From Actinomadura nitritigenes (GTDB taxonomy: Bacteria; Actinomycetota; Actinomycetes; Streptosporangiales; Streptosporangiaceae), in assembly GCF_017573545.1 (NCBI RefSeq), contig NZ_JAGEOK010000017.1, positions 124,001-188,000 on the forward strand: a stretch of DNA of 64,000 nucleotides, read 5' to 3'. Below are positions 23,674 through 32,292 of this stretch, one piece after another; the first letter of the stretch is position 1; every line of letters starts with the position of its first letter. The notes below the pieces were generated by a model. It was not told the DNA's origin, did no database searches, and saw only the letters and a list, made by a program, of their open reading frames with translations. The position numbers and the translations under genes were made by a program.

Positions 23674-26046
23674 ATGGCGTCTCCGGTCAGGACACCCGGC
23701 CATGCCGCCGCCCCGGGCGACGGCGGCGTCGGCGACAGCCCGCTGCGCCCCGACGGCGCCCTCAAGGTCGCCGGCGAGTTCGCGTACGCCTCCGACCTGT
23801 GGATGGACGGGATGCTGTGGGGCGCGACGCTGCGCAGCCCGCACCCGCGCGCCCGCATCCGCTCGATCGACATCGGGCCCGCGCTGGCGGTGCCGGGCGT
23901 GCACGCCGTCCTCACCCACGAGGACGTCCCCGGCAGGAAGGTGTACGGGGAGGACCACACCGAGGACCAGCCCGTCCTCGCGATCGGGGAGGTCCGGCAC
24001 CAGGGCGAGCCGGTCGCGGTCGTCGCCGCCGACCATCCGGAGACCGCGCGCCGCGCCATGGAGCGCATCGCCGTCGACTACGAGGTGCTGGAGCCGATCA
24101 CCGACCCGCGCGCCGTGATCGCCGACCCGGAGGGGCTGAAGGTGCAGCCGCTCGGCGGCATCACCCGCTACCAGCCGGTCCGGGTCGGGGACGTCGACGC
24201 CGCGCGCGCTCAGGCCGAGGTCGTGGTGGCGGAGGAGTTCGAGGTCGGCATCCAGGACCAGGCGTTCCTCGGGCCGGAGGCGGGCCTGGCGGTCCCGTCC
24301 GAGGACGGCGGCGTCGACCTGTACGTGTCCACGCAGTGGCTGCACAACGACCTGTCGCAGATCGCGCCGTGCCTGGGCCTGGACGAGTCGCAGGTGCACA
24401 TGACCCTCGCGGGGGTCGGCGGCGCGTTCGGCGGCCGCGAGGACCTCTCGGTCCAGATCCACGCGGCGATGCTCGCGCTGCACACCGGCAGGCCGGTGAA
24501 GATGTCGTACAACCGGTACGAGTCGTTCTTCGGGCACGTCCACCGGCATCCCGCGTTCATGCGGTACGAGTACGGCGCCACGGCGGACGGGAGGCTCGTC
24601 TACGCCGACGTCGAGATCATCCTGGACGGCGGCGCGTACACCTCGTCCACGCGGAACGTCACCGGGAACGCCGCGTCGCTCGGCGTCGGCCCGTACGAGA
24701 TCCCGAACATCAGGATCGACGCGTACGGGGTCTACACCAACAACCCGCCGTGCGGCGCGATGCGCGGGTTCGGCGCGGTGCAGGCGTGCTTCGCCTACGA
24801 GTCGATGATGGACAGGCTCGGCGCGGCCTGCGGGCTGGGCCCGCTGGAGATCCGCCGCCGCAACGCCGTCTCGCAGGGGTCGAGGCTCGCGACGGGGCAG
24901 GTCATCGAGTCGCCGGCGCCGCTCGCGGAGATGCTGGCGCGGCTGGAGGCCATGCCGATGCCGCCCGCCCGCGACGCCCTGCCGGAAGGCGGGGCCGACA
25001 TCCGGAACCTGCCGGGCGGCGCGTCCCAGACCACGCACGGCGAGGGGGTGGTGCGCGGCGTCGGCTACGGCGTCGGGATCAAGAACATCTGCTTCTCCGA
25101 GGGCTTCGACGACCTGTCCACCGCCCGCGTCCGGCTGGAGGTCATCGGCGGCGAGCCGACCGCGCTCGTGCACACCGCCGCCGCCGAGGTCGGCCAGGGG
25201 CTCGTCACCGTCCAGGCGCAGATCGCGCGGACGGAGCTCGGCGTCCGGAAGGTCACCATCGCCCCGGCGGACGACCGGGTCGGCGACGCCGGCTCGTCCA
25301 GCGCGTCCCGCCAGTCGTACATGTCCGGCGGCGCCGTCAAGGCCGCCTGCGAGGCCGTCCGCGCCGAGCTGCTCGCGCGCGCCGCCCGCCGCTACGGCCA
25401 CGACGACCTCGCCGCGGTCGGCGGGAAGATCGTCTCGCGGGCGGCCGGTGTGCTCGGCGGCATCGAGGACGTCCTCGGCGACGGCGCCATCGAGGAGACC
25501 CGCGAGTACCACCACCGGCCCACCACCGCCATGGACCCGGCCACCGGGCAGGGCACCACCCACACCCAGCTCGCGCTGTGCGTGCACCGCGCCGTCGTCG
25601 ACGTGGACGTGGACCTCGGCCTGGTCAAGGTCGTCGAGATGGCCGCCGTCCAGGACGTCGGCAGGATCCTCAACCGGCTGTCGCTGGAGGGCCAGATCCA
25701 CGGCGGCTCCGCGCAGGGCCTCGGCCTCGCCCTGATGGAGGAGATCGTCGTGTCCGGCGGCGTCGTCCGCAACCCGTCCTTCACCGACTACCTCATCCCG
25801 ACCATCCTCGACATGCCGCCGATGCGGCTCGACATCCTCGAGAACCCCGATCCGGACGCCCCCTACGGGCTCCGCGGCGCCGGAGAGCCGCCTACGCTCT
25901 CCTCCACGCCCGCGATCGTCGCGGCCGTCCGCGACGCCACGGGCCGGAGGCTCACCCGCGTGCCGGTCCGCCCGGAGCACGTGTCCCTGCCGACCCCCTA
26001 CCGGGGGCCCGCCCCCTCAGGCGTCCAGGAGACCTCCGGCCGGTGA
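23674..26046 (+). CDS. Xanthine dehydrogenase, molybdopterin-binding subunit
   Basis: Large catalytic subunit (790 aa) of the xanthine dehydrogenase family. It has the N-terminal GE(FAYASDL) domain, the Mo-cofactor stretch GGVGGAFGGRED, RGFGAVQ, the QASQG-type SAQGLG helix and, near the C-terminus, GAGEPPTLS, which supplies the catalytic Glu. It hydroxylates hypoxanthine/xanthine to urate using molybdopterin cytosine dinucleotide. No cofactor-insertion factor such as XdhC is visible in this operon, so maturation must rely on genes elsewhere. Confidence 0.93.
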   Translation: MASPVRTPGHAAAPGDGGVGDSPLRPDGALKVAGEFAYASDLWMDGMLWGATLRSPHPRARIRSIDIGPALAVPGVHAVLTHEDVPGRKVYGEDHTEDQPVLAIGEVRHQGEPVAVVAADHPETARRAMERIAVDYEVLEPITDPRAVIADPEGLKVQPLGGITRYQPVRVGDVDAARAQAEVVVAEEFEVGIQDQAFLGPEAGLAVPSEDGGVDLYVSTQWLHNDLSQIAPCLGLDESQVHMTLAGVGGAFGGREDLSVQIHAAMLALHTGRPVKMSYNRYESFFGHVHRHPAFMRYEYGATADGRLVYADVEIILDGGAYTSSTRNVTGNAASLGVGPYEIPNIRIDAYGVYTNNPPCGAMRGFGAVQACFAYESMMDRLGAACGLGPLEIRRRNAVSQGSRLATGQVIESPAPLAEMLARLEAMPMPPARDALPEGGADIRNLPGGASQTTHGEGVVRGVGYGVGIKNICFSEGFDDLSTARVRLEVIGGEPTALVHTAAAEVGQGLVTVQAQIARTELGVRKVTIAPADDRVGDAGSSSASRQSYMSGGAVKAACEAVRAELLARAARRYGHDDLAAVGGKIVSRAAGVLGGIEDVLGDGAIEETREYHHRPTTAMDPATGQGTTHTQLALCVHRAVVDVDVDLGLVKVVEMAAVQDVGRILNRLSLEGQIHGGSAQGLGLALMEEIVVSGGVVRNPSFTDYLIPTILDMPPMRLDILENPDPDAPYGLRGAGEPPTLSSTPAIVAAVRDATGRRLTRVPVRPEHVSLPTPYRGPAPSGVQETSGR

Positions 26047-26090
26047 TCGGCCGGCAGGGGACCGGAGCACGATCAGAAAGGGAGGGCGGC

Positions 26091-26912
26091 ATGACCGGAC
26101 GGATCGGCACCCACCGCGCATGGGCCGTCAACTGCTCGATCCTGTTCACCGACCTGCCGCTCCAGGAGCGGCCCGCCGCGGCGAAGGACGCCGGGTTCGA
26201 CGCCGTCGAGTTCTGGTGGCCGTGGCCGGGCGTGCCCGTGCCGACCGCGTCGGAGGAGGACGCGTTCTGCCAGGCCGTCGAGGACGCCGGGGTCCGGCTC
26301 ATCGGCCTGAACCTGTACGCGGGCGACATGCCGGCGGGGGAGCGGGGCGTGCTGTCGGACCCGGCGCGCGCCGCCGAGTTCCGCGCGAGCCTGGACGTCA
26401 CCGCCCGCATCGCCGAGCGGACGGGCGTCCGGATGTTCAACGCGCTCTACGGGCAGCGCCTCGACGGCGTCGCCGCGTCCGAGCAGGACCGGGTGGCCAC
26501 GCGGAACCTCGCCCACGCCGCCCGCGAGGTCGGCGCGTTCGGCGGGACGCTGCTGATCGAGCCGCTCGCGCGCGGCCTGAACGGCGCCTACCCGCTGGAG
26601 ACCGCCGCCGACGCGATCGAGGTCGTGCAGCGCGCCCGCGCGGCCGGAGCCGCGAACGTGAGGTTCCTGCTCGACACGTTCCACCTGGTCAGCAACGGCG
26701 ACGACGTGGAGGGGGCCGCCCGGCGGTACGCCGCCGACCTCGGCCACGTGCAGATCGCCGACGCCCCCGGCCGCGGCCGCCCCGGCACCGGCGGGATCGA
26801 CTTCGGCGCGCTGTTCGCCCTCCTCGACGAGATCGGCTACACGGGCCGGATCGCCCTGGAGTACGTGGACCCGCGGCCGGACTTCGCCTGGATGGAGGAC
26901 CACCGCGCATGA
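26091..26912 (+). CDS. hyi: Hydroxypyruvate isomerase family protein
   Basis: This TIM-barrel isomerase (273 aa) begins with WAVNCSILFTDLPLQERPAAAKDAGFDAVE and carries the metal-ligand motifs LLIEPL, FLLDTFH, VQIADAPGR and IALEYVDP. Hyi interconverts hydroxypyruvate and tartronate semialdehyde. In allantoin catabolic clusters it handles the two-carbon product after glyoxylate has been carboligated. A strong GGGAGG site precedes the ATG. No glyoxylate carboligase or tartronate semialdehyde reductase is present in the window. Confidence 0.88.
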   Translation: MTGRIGTHRAWAVNCSILFTDLPLQERPAAAKDAGFDAVEFWWPWPGVPVPTASEEDAFCQAVEDAGVRLIGLNLYAGDMPAGERGVLSDPARAAEFRASLDVTARIAERTGVRMFNALYGQRLDGVAASEQDRVATRNLAHAAREVGAFGGTLLIEPLARGLNGAYPLETAADAIEVVQRARAAGAANVRFLLDTFHLVSNGDDVEGAARRYAADLGHVQIADAPGRGRPGTGGIDFGALFALLDEIGYTGRIALEYVDPRPDFAWMEDHRA

Positions 26913-26964
26913 CCTGCGACCCGTTCCAGGGCCCGGTGCGGTACGCGCTCAGGAGAGGAGCCGC

Positions 26965-28272
26965 GTGCTCTACGACCTGGTGATCCGCACGGGGCGGGCC
27001 GTCCTGCCGGACGGCGAGCGCCCCGCCGCCGTCGCCGTCGCGGGCGGCCGCGTCGCCGAGATCGCCGCCCGCGACGCGCCGCTGCCCGCCGCGTCCGAGA
27101 CCGACCTCGGCGCTGCGGCGCTGCTGCCCGGCCTCGTCGACACCCACGTCCACGTCAACGAACCGGGCCGCACCGAATGGGAGGGGTTCGCGACCGCGAC
27201 CCGCGCCGCCGCCGCGGGCGGCGTCACCACGCTCGTCGACATGCCGCTGAACTCGCTGCCCCCGACCGTCTCGGTCGCCGCGCTCGCGGCCAAGCGCGCC
27301 GCCGCGGCCGGGAAGCTGCACGTCGACGTGGGGTTCTGGGGCGGCGCGGTCCCGGGGAACGTCCCGGCGCTGCGCCCGCTGCACGACGGCGGGGTCTTCG
27401 GGTTCAAGTGCTTCGCGTCCGACTCCGGCGTCCCCGAGTTCCCGCCGCTGTCCCCCGCCGGGATGCGCGACGCGTTCCGCGAGATCGCCTCGTTCGGCGG
27501 GCTCGTCATCGTGCACGCCGAGGACCCGTCCGCGCTCACCGCCCCGGCGGACGGCGGGTACCCGGCGTTCCTCGCGTCCCGCCCGCCCGCCGCCGAGCGC
27601 CGCGCCGTCGAGCGGGTGATCCGGCTCGCCCGGGAGACCGGCGTGCGCGCCCACATCCTGCACCTGTCGGCGGCCGACTGCCTCGAACCCCTCGCCGAGG
27701 CCCAGGCGGACGGCCTGCCCGTCACCGCCGAGACCTGCCCGCACTACCTCGTCCTGTCCGACGGCGAGGCGGACGAGCCCTCCTACAAGTGCTGCCCGCC
27801 GATCCGCGGCGAGGCCAACCGCGACGCGCTGTGGCGGGGCCTCGCGTCCGGCGTCATCGCCTGCGTGGTCAGCGACCATTCGCCGTCCACGCCCGACCTG
27901 AAACAGGGCGACTTCGCCACCGCGTGGGGCGGGATCTCCTCGCTCCAGCTCGGCCTTCCCGCCGTCTGGACGGCCGCCCGCGCGCGCGGGCACGACCTCG
28001 CGACCGTCGTCCGCTGGATGGCCGAGGCGCCGGCCGCCCTCGCCGCCGTCCCCGGCAAGGGCCGCATCGCCGTCGGCGGCGACGCCGACCTCGTCGCGTT
28101 CGACCCCGACGCCGCCTTCACCGTCGACCCCGCCCGGCTGCACCACCGCCATCCCGTCACCCCGTACGAGGGCCGCACCCTCACCGGGACCGTCCGCACG
28201 ACCTGGCTGCGCGGCGCCGTCGTCGGCGACGCGCCGTCCGGCCGCGTGCTCGACCGCGAGGAGGCGCCTTGA
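26965..28272 (+). CDS. allB: Allantoinase
   Basis: This cyclic-amidohydrolase enzyme (435 aa) opens the allantoin ring to allantoate. The binuclear metal site is readable: DTHVHVNEPGRTEWEGF, the carbamylated Lys in GFKCFASDSG, HAEDP, HILHLS and the catalytic Asp in VVSDHSPS. The GTG start is preceded by AGGAGAGGAG. The allantoicase start codon overlaps the end of this gene. Confidence 0.94.
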   Translation: MLYDLVIRTGRAVLPDGERPAAVAVAGGRVAEIAARDAPLPAASETDLGAAALLPGLVDTHVHVNEPGRTEWEGFATATRAAAAGGVTTLVDMPLNSLPPTVSVAALAAKRAAAAGKLHVDVGFWGGAVPGNVPALRPLHDGGVFGFKCFASDSGVPEFPPLSPAGMRDAFREIASFGGLVIVHAEDPSALTAPADGGYPAFLASRPPAAERRAVERVIRLARETGVRAHILHLSAADCLEPLAEAQADGLPVTAETCPHYLVLSDGEADEPSYKCCPPIRGEANRDALWRGLASGVIACVVSDHSPSTPDLKQGDFATAWGGISSLQLGLPAVWTAARARGHDLATVVRWMAEAPAALAAVPGKGRIAVGGDADLVAFDPDAAFTVDPARLHHRHPVTPYEGRTLTGTVRTTWLRGAVVGDAPSGRVLDREEAP

Positions 28273-29243
28273 GCGACTTCACGTCCCTTCCCGACCTCGC
28301 CGTCCGCACCCTGGGCGGCTCGGTCACCGCCGCCAGCGACGAGTCCTTCGAGGAGAAGGAGAACCTGATCAACCCGTGGCCGCCGGCGTTCCGGCCCGGG
28401 ACGTTCGGCCCGAAGGGCCAGGAGTACGACGGGTGGGAGACCCGCCGCCGCCGCGAGCCCGGCCACGACTGGGCGCTGGTCCGGCTCGGCCTGCCCGGCG
28501 TGATCCGCGGCGTCGTCATCGACACCGCCTGGTTCAAGGGCAACTACCCGCCGCACGCGTCCGTCGAGGCATGCGCGGCGGACGGGTACCCCGCCGACCC
28601 CTCCGGCGCCGGCTGGGTGGAGATCGTCCCGAAGAGCCCGCTGGAGGGCGACACCGCGCACGCCTTCCCCGTCGAGGCCGAGCGCCTCTTCACCCACGTC
28701 CGGCTGAACGTCTTCCCGGACGGCGGGATCGCGCGGATCCGCGTGCACGGCGACGTCGTCCCCGACCCCGCGTTCCTGACCGGGATGACCGTCGACCTGG
28801 CCGCGCTGGAGAACGGCGCCCGCGTCCTCGACTGCTCCGACAGGTTCTATTCGTCGCCGGACAACATGCTCTTCCCCGGCCTGCCGCGCAACCAGGCCGA
28901 GGGCTGGGAGACCGCGCGGCGCCGCGCGCCCGGCAACGAGTGGGCGCTCGTCCGGCTCGCCGCCCCCGGCACGATCCGGGTGGCCGAGATCGACACGACG
29001 CACCTGAAGTTCAACGCGCCCGCCGAGGTCTCCCTCACCGCGCCCGACGGCACGGTGCTGCTCCCGCGGACCCGCCTCCAGCCCGACGCCCGGCACCGCT
29101 TCCGCCTGGAGACGCCCGAGGTCTCGCACGTCCGCGTGGACATCCACCCCGACGGCGGCCTGGCCCGCCTCCGCCTCTGGGGCCACCTCAGCGCCGAGGG
29201 CGAGCGGCGGCTGACCGAGAGGCACCGCGGCCTCCTGCGGTAG
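28269..29243 (+). CDS. alc: Allantoicase
   Basis: Allantoicase (324 aa) splits allantoate to ureidoglycolate and urea. It shows the expected internal duplication: two jelly-roll-like repeats, each with GWETxRRR-(x)-W-ALVRL (YDGWETRRRREPG... and EGWETARRRAPG...) and V.HVR.DI.PDGG.ARLRLWG-type ends. The start is TTG in a TTGA overlap with the allB stop, so the rare start codon probably depends on coupled translation. The pathway ends here: no ureidoglycolate lyase or urease gene follows. Confidence 0.92.
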   Translation: MSDFTSLPDLAVRTLGGSVTAASDESFEEKENLINPWPPAFRPGTFGPKGQEYDGWETRRRREPGHDWALVRLGLPGVIRGVVIDTAWFKGNYPPHASVEACAADGYPADPSGAGWVEIVPKSPLEGDTAHAFPVEAERLFTHVRLNVFPDGGIARIRVHGDVVPDPAFLTGMTVDLAALENGARVLDCSDRFYSSPDNMLFPGLPRNQAEGWETARRRAPGNEWALVRLAAPGTIRVAEIDTTHLKFNAPAEVSLTAPDGTVLLPRTRLQPDARHRFRLETPEVSHVRVDIHPDGGLARLRLWGHLSAEGERRLTERHRGLLR

Positions 29244-29267
29244 CCGCCGCACGGCTCGGCGCGCCCG

Positions 29268-29831
29268 TCATGCCGGGGGACGCATCCCGTCGCGCACGAC
29301 AGCGACGACGCGGTCGAGGCCGTCCGGGTCGGTGCCGCGCGCGAGGCAGCCCGCCATCAGGGCCTTGACGTCAGGGTAGGTGAGGCCGGCGCGGACGGCG
29401 CCGGCCTCCTGCGCGCGCCGCAGCAGGTCGCGCAGCCGGCCCTGGACGTCGTACCCGGCGTCGGCGGCGGCCTTGTCGAGGTCGTATCCGGCGCCGGTCA
29501 GCGCCTCCGACAGGCCGCAGTGCGCCGCGCCCTCGCGCACGAGCGCGTCGAAGAGCGCGAAGAACACCGCGCCCGGGTCCCGCGCCGCGGGCAGCGCGTC
29601 GATCCGGTCGAGGATCTCGCGCATCCGGTCGAGGAGGACGGCCGCGAACAGGTCCTCCTTCGTGGGGAAGTGCCGGCTGACGGTCCCGGTGCCGACGCCC
29701 GCGCGGTGGGCGATCTCGTGCAGCGGCACCGACAGCCCCTCGGCGGCGAAGACCTCCGCCGCGACCCGCAGCACCCGGGCCCGGTTGCGCCGGGCGTCGG
29801 CGCGCAGCGGCCGGCCGAGCGGCTCTGCCAC
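29268..29831 (-). CDS. TetR-family regulator
   Basis: This 187-residue regulator has a classic TetR N-terminal HTH (VPLHEIAHRAGVGTGTVSRHFPTKEDLFAAVL) and a variable helical ligand-binding part. The GTG at 29831 has GGGAG at the right distance; the open frame from 29861 uses TTG and lacks a site. It is divergent from the SDR gene at 29956, and two strong palindromes lie in the shared promoter region, so it most likely represses that gene and itself. Confidence 0.9.
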   Translation of the reverse strand: MAEPLGRPLRADARRNRARVLRVAAEVFAAEGLSVPLHEIAHRAGVGTGTVSRHFPTKEDLFAAVLLDRMREILDRIDALPAARDPGAVFFALFDALVREGAAHCGLSEALTGAGYDLDKAAADAGYDVQGRLRDLLRRAQEAGAVRAGLTYPDVKALMAGCLARGTDPDGLDRVVAVVRDGMRPPA

Positions 29832-29862
29832 GGTCTCCCACCTCGCTTCCCCTCTGGACAAC

Positions 29863-29916
29863 CGGGACGGCCGTCCCGTATCTTCCCGGAACTAAGCGGG
29901 ATGGCCATCCCGCTTA
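29863..29916. promoter_or_regulatory. Two TetR operators in the TetR/SDR promoter region
   Basis: CGGGACGGCCGTCCCG (29863-29878) is a perfect 16-bp palindrome. A perfect 24-bp palindrome follows at 29893-29916, with core CGGGATGGCCATCCCG. The cores differ only in the sixth position and its pair (C/T and G/A), with centres 34 bp apart. They sit between the divergent tetR and SDR starts. Confidence 0.85.
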
Positions 29917-29955
29917 TGTGGTTCCGGCAGGCCGAACGTATCGGAGGCGAGCCCG

Positions 29956-30963
29956 ATGAGGGACGATCGCACGGCGGCGAGACGGCGCGACGGCGGGCGC
30001 GGCACGGGCCGCCCGCCCTGGACCGCGGACGAGATCCCCCGCCTGGACGGGCGGACCGCCGTCGTCACCGGCGCCAGCACCGGCATCGGCTTCGAGACGG
30101 CCGCCGAGCTCGCCCGCCGCGGCGCCACCGTGGTACTGGCCTGCCGGAACCCGGACCGGGCGGCTTGGGCGGCGGCCAGGATCCGCGCCGCCGCCCCGGA
30201 CGCGTCGCTCGGCGTCCTGGACGTGGACCTGGAGTCCCAGGCGTCGGTGCGGAAGGCGGCCGCCCGGTTCCGCGACCGCCACGGCCGGCTCGACCTGCTC
30301 GTCAACAACGCCGGCGGCGTCCGGCCCCGGTACGCCCTGACCGAGGACGGCTTCGAGGCCACGCTCGCCACGAACCACCTCGGGCCGTTCGCGCTGACCG
30401 GCCTGCTCCTGGACCTGATGCTGGACGTCCCCGGCTCGCGCGTGGTGACGGTCAGCAGCATCGGGCACCGCCGCGGCGCGATCGCCTTCGACGACCTCCA
30501 CGCCGAGCGCCGCTACCGCTTCCAGGCCGCCTACTTCCAGTCCAAGCTGGCGAACCTGCTCTTCACCTACGAACTGCAGCGCCGGCTCGCGGCCGCCGGG
30601 GCGGCGACGATCGCCGTGGCCGCGCATCCCGGCAACGCCCGCACGGAGTTCGGGCGCGACATGAACGCCGTGGTGCGGGCCGCGATGAGCCCGTGGGCGC
30701 GCCCGCTCACCTCATGGTTGCTGCAGAGCGCGTACAGGGGGGCGCTGTCACCGCTGCGAGCCGCGACCGATCCCGGCGCGGTCGGCGGCGACTACTACGG
30801 CCCGCCCGGACGCGCCCAGTTCACCGGCAACCCGGTCCGGGTCGAGTCCAGCCCGCGGTCGCACGACCGGGACGCGCAGGCGCGGCTGTGGCGGGAGTCG
30901 GAGCGCCTGACCGGGGTCGCGTACCCGCTGCCGCCGGGACCGCCGAGCCGGGCGGGGGAGTGA
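29956..30963 (+). CDS. Short-chain dehydrogenase/reductase
   Basis: This NAD(P)-dependent oxidoreductase (335 aa) has TGASTGIG for cofactor binding, LLVNNAGG, a catalytic Ser in TVSSIGH and the YFQSK Tyr-Lys pair. AHPGNARTEFGRDM resembles the retinol-dehydrogenase/protochlorophyllide-reductase-like subgroup, which acts on bulky hydrophobic alcohols and ketones. A basic N-terminal leader of about 30 residues precedes the fold. Control by the adjacent TetR protein is likely. The steroid genes nearby make a sterol-type substrate conceivable, but nothing in the sequence proves this. Confidence 0.87.
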   Translation: MRDDRTAARRRDGGRGTGRPPWTADEIPRLDGRTAVVTGASTGIGFETAAELARRGATVVLACRNPDRAAWAAARIRAAAPDASLGVLDVDLESQASVRKAAARFRDRHGRLDLLVNNAGGVRPRYALTEDGFEATLATNHLGPFALTGLLLDLMLDVPGSRVVTVSSIGHRRGAIAFDDLHAERRYRFQAAYFQSKLANLLFTYELQRRLAAAGAATIAVAAHPGNARTEFGRDMNAVVRAAMSPWARPLTSWLLQSAYRGALSPLRAATDPGAVGGDYYGPPGRAQFTGNPVRVESSPRSHDRDAQARLWRESERLTGVAYPLPPGPPSRAGE

Positions 30964-30969
30964 CGCCGG

Positions 30970-31007
30970 CCGCCCGCGCCCGCCGGGCCTCCGGCGGGTG
31001 CGGGCGG
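30970..31007. terminator. Bidirectional terminator hairpin between the SDR and DUF397 genes
   Basis: Two 17-nt arms (30970-30986 and 30991-31007) pair with one G-T wobble around a 4-nt loop, 6 bp after the SDR stop and 7 bp after the DUF397 stop on the other strand. The position between convergent genes suits termination from both sides. Confidence 0.85.
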
Positions 31008-31014
31008 TGGGGCG

Positions 31015-31248
31015 TCAGCCGTCGGCGGACTCCTCTTCGAGGAGGTCGTCGAACTCGCCGTCCTTGACACCGGCGATGAAGGCGTCCCACTCGGCCTCGG
31101 TGAAGTACAGGATGGGGCCGTCGGCGTTCTTCGCGTCGCGCATCACGACGGCGCGGTCACCGAAGTCCTTGTGCTTGACGGGAACGTCCTTGCCATCGAT
31201 GAACTCGATGATGACCCCATCGCTGAGGATCGGTTCCTGCTCGGTCAC
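31015..31248 (-). CDS. DUF397-like small protein
   Basis: This 77-residue acidic protein has the DUF397 C-terminal half: VVMRDAKNADGPILYFTEAEWDAFIAGVKDGEF, matching the usual V.VRDSK.P.GP.L.F....W..F pattern. The usual N-terminal W.KSS.S segment is replaced by SDGVIIEFIDGKDVPVKHKDFG. DUF397 proteins normally pair with an adjacent XRE-type HTH gene in actinomycetes, and none is present here. The GTG at 31248 is chosen for its AAGAAGG site. Confidence 0.75.
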   Translation of the reverse strand: MTEQEPILSDGVIIEFIDGKDVPVKHKDFGDRAVVMRDAKNADGPILYFTEAEWDAFIAGVKDGEFDDLLEEESADG

Positions 31249-31388
31249 TGGCACACCTTCTTCGTCCGCTCCGGTCGCGTCCAGCGTAGTGGGCGGTGCC
31301 CGGCCGCACACGGGGAAAGGGGCGGGCGTCCGGGCGGGGAGCGGGCGGGGAGCGGGCGAGGACGCGGTCCGGCGGGCCGGGCGCGGCC

Positions 31389-32042
31389 TCAGTCGGTGAG
31401 GAGGCGGTCGGCGGAGATCTCCAGGCGGGCCTGGATCTCCTCGGCGGTCGCCTGGCCGCGCAGCATCTCGATCATCTCCATCGTCCAGACGGACGACAGC
31501 GCCCGGGCGACGATGCGGCGCCGGTCGTCGGCGGGGATGTCGCCGGTCGGGCCGACGGCGGCGCGCAGCATCAGGTTGGTCATCCGGTCGCTGAAGTCGG
31601 TCTTGACGTCCGAGAGCAGCAGCGAGCGGATCAGCGCCTCGGCCAGCTCCGGCTCGCGCATGAGCCCCCGCGTGGCGCGCATCAGCACCTCCACGGTGCG
31701 CTCGGCGGCGGTGCCGCCGCGCGGCGGGCGGCGCTCGATGCTGCCCTCCAGGAGGTCGATCTCCTCGCTGACGACCGCGACGACCAGGTCCATCTTGGAC
31801 GGGAAGTAGCGGTAGAGGGTGCCGAGCGCGACGCCGGCGCGCTCGGCGACGGTGCGCATCTGCATCGCCTCGATGCCACCGCGCGAGGCCAGCGCGGCGG
31901 CGGCCTGGACGATACGCTTGCGCCGCTGGTGCTGGCTGCGCGAGCGCACGCCCTGCCCCGCGGCCGGGCCCGCCCGCCGGTCCGCCGCGGCGCCGCCCGA
32001 AGGCTCGTCCCCGGTCACTGTCGGCTCTGCGGTCACGGTCAT
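31389..32042 (-). CDS. kstR: KstR, TetR repressor of steroid catabolism
   Basis: This 217-residue TetR protein carries RRKRIVQAAAALASRGG followed by the HTH QMRTVAERAGVALGTLYRYFPSK (about 61-83). The HTH region is nearly identical to what I recall of M. tuberculosis KstR, where 3-oxo-cholestenoyl-CoA is the inducer. The ligand-binding half is less conserved, and residues 1-38 are a low-complexity leader absent from the mycobacterial protein. It is divergent from chsE1, with a KstR-type box before each gene. It is very probably the repressor of all the boxes listed in this window. Confidence 0.88.
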   Translation of the reverse strand: MTVTAEPTVTGDEPSGGAAADRRAGPAAGQGVRSRSQHQRRKRIVQAAAALASRGGIEAMQMRTVAERAGVALGTLYRYFPSKMDLVVAVVSEEIDLLEGSIERRPPRGGTAAERTVEVLMRATRGLMREPELAEALIRSLLLSDVKTDFSDRMTNLMLRAAVGPTGDIPADDRRRIVARALSSVWTMEMIEMLRGQATAEEIQARLEISADRLLTD

Positions 32043-32099
32043 CCTCCTCGCGCGGGCGCCCGTTGCGCCGCCGCTCGGCCTCCAGCGTACAGCCCGCGC

Positions 32100-32113
32100 G
32101 AGAACCTGTTATC
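32100..32113. promoter_or_regulatory. Imperfect KstR-type box before kstR
   Basis: GAGAACCTGTTATC keeps the AACNNGTT core but lacks the outer T and A. It starts 58 bp upstream of the kstR start codon, which suggests weak autoregulation. Confidence 0.45.
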
Positions 32114-32224
32114 TGATCGGCCGCGGCGGGTCGGTGATCGAGCGCCCCTCGGATGGTCACCGAACCCTTACTTGCTAGGTGAATCCCCGTTTCCGCGACG
32201 GTGATCACGCCGCTGGACACATAC

Positions 32225-32238
32225 TAGAATCTGTTCTA
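32225..32238. promoter_or_regulatory. KstR-type operator of the chsE1 operon
   Basis: TAGAATCTGTTCTA matches TNNAACNNGTTNNA except for one T in place of C in the left half. It lies 55 bp upstream of chsE1. Confidence 0.65.
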
Positions 32239-32292
32239 CTTTTTCGCCGTGGGCGTCCGTCCGGCCGGCCGCGCCAGGAAGGGAGCGGATGA

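Noticed and set aside
22264..25980. 1238-codon leftward open frame
   Set aside because: It lies antisense to three purine genes with clear domains, and its product is low-complexity without motifs. Long open frames on the complement are expected at this GC content.
22521..26912. 1463-codon rightward frame read as a giant protein
   Set aside because: Only its end is real: the hydroxypyruvate isomerase starting at 26091. The rest is out of frame with the deaminase and xanthine dehydrogenase genes.
31389..32220. Longer frame joining the DUF397 gene with upstream sequence
   Set aside because: That frame is antisense-shifted within kstR; only the last 77 codons look like DUF397 and they have their own GTG with a ribosome site.
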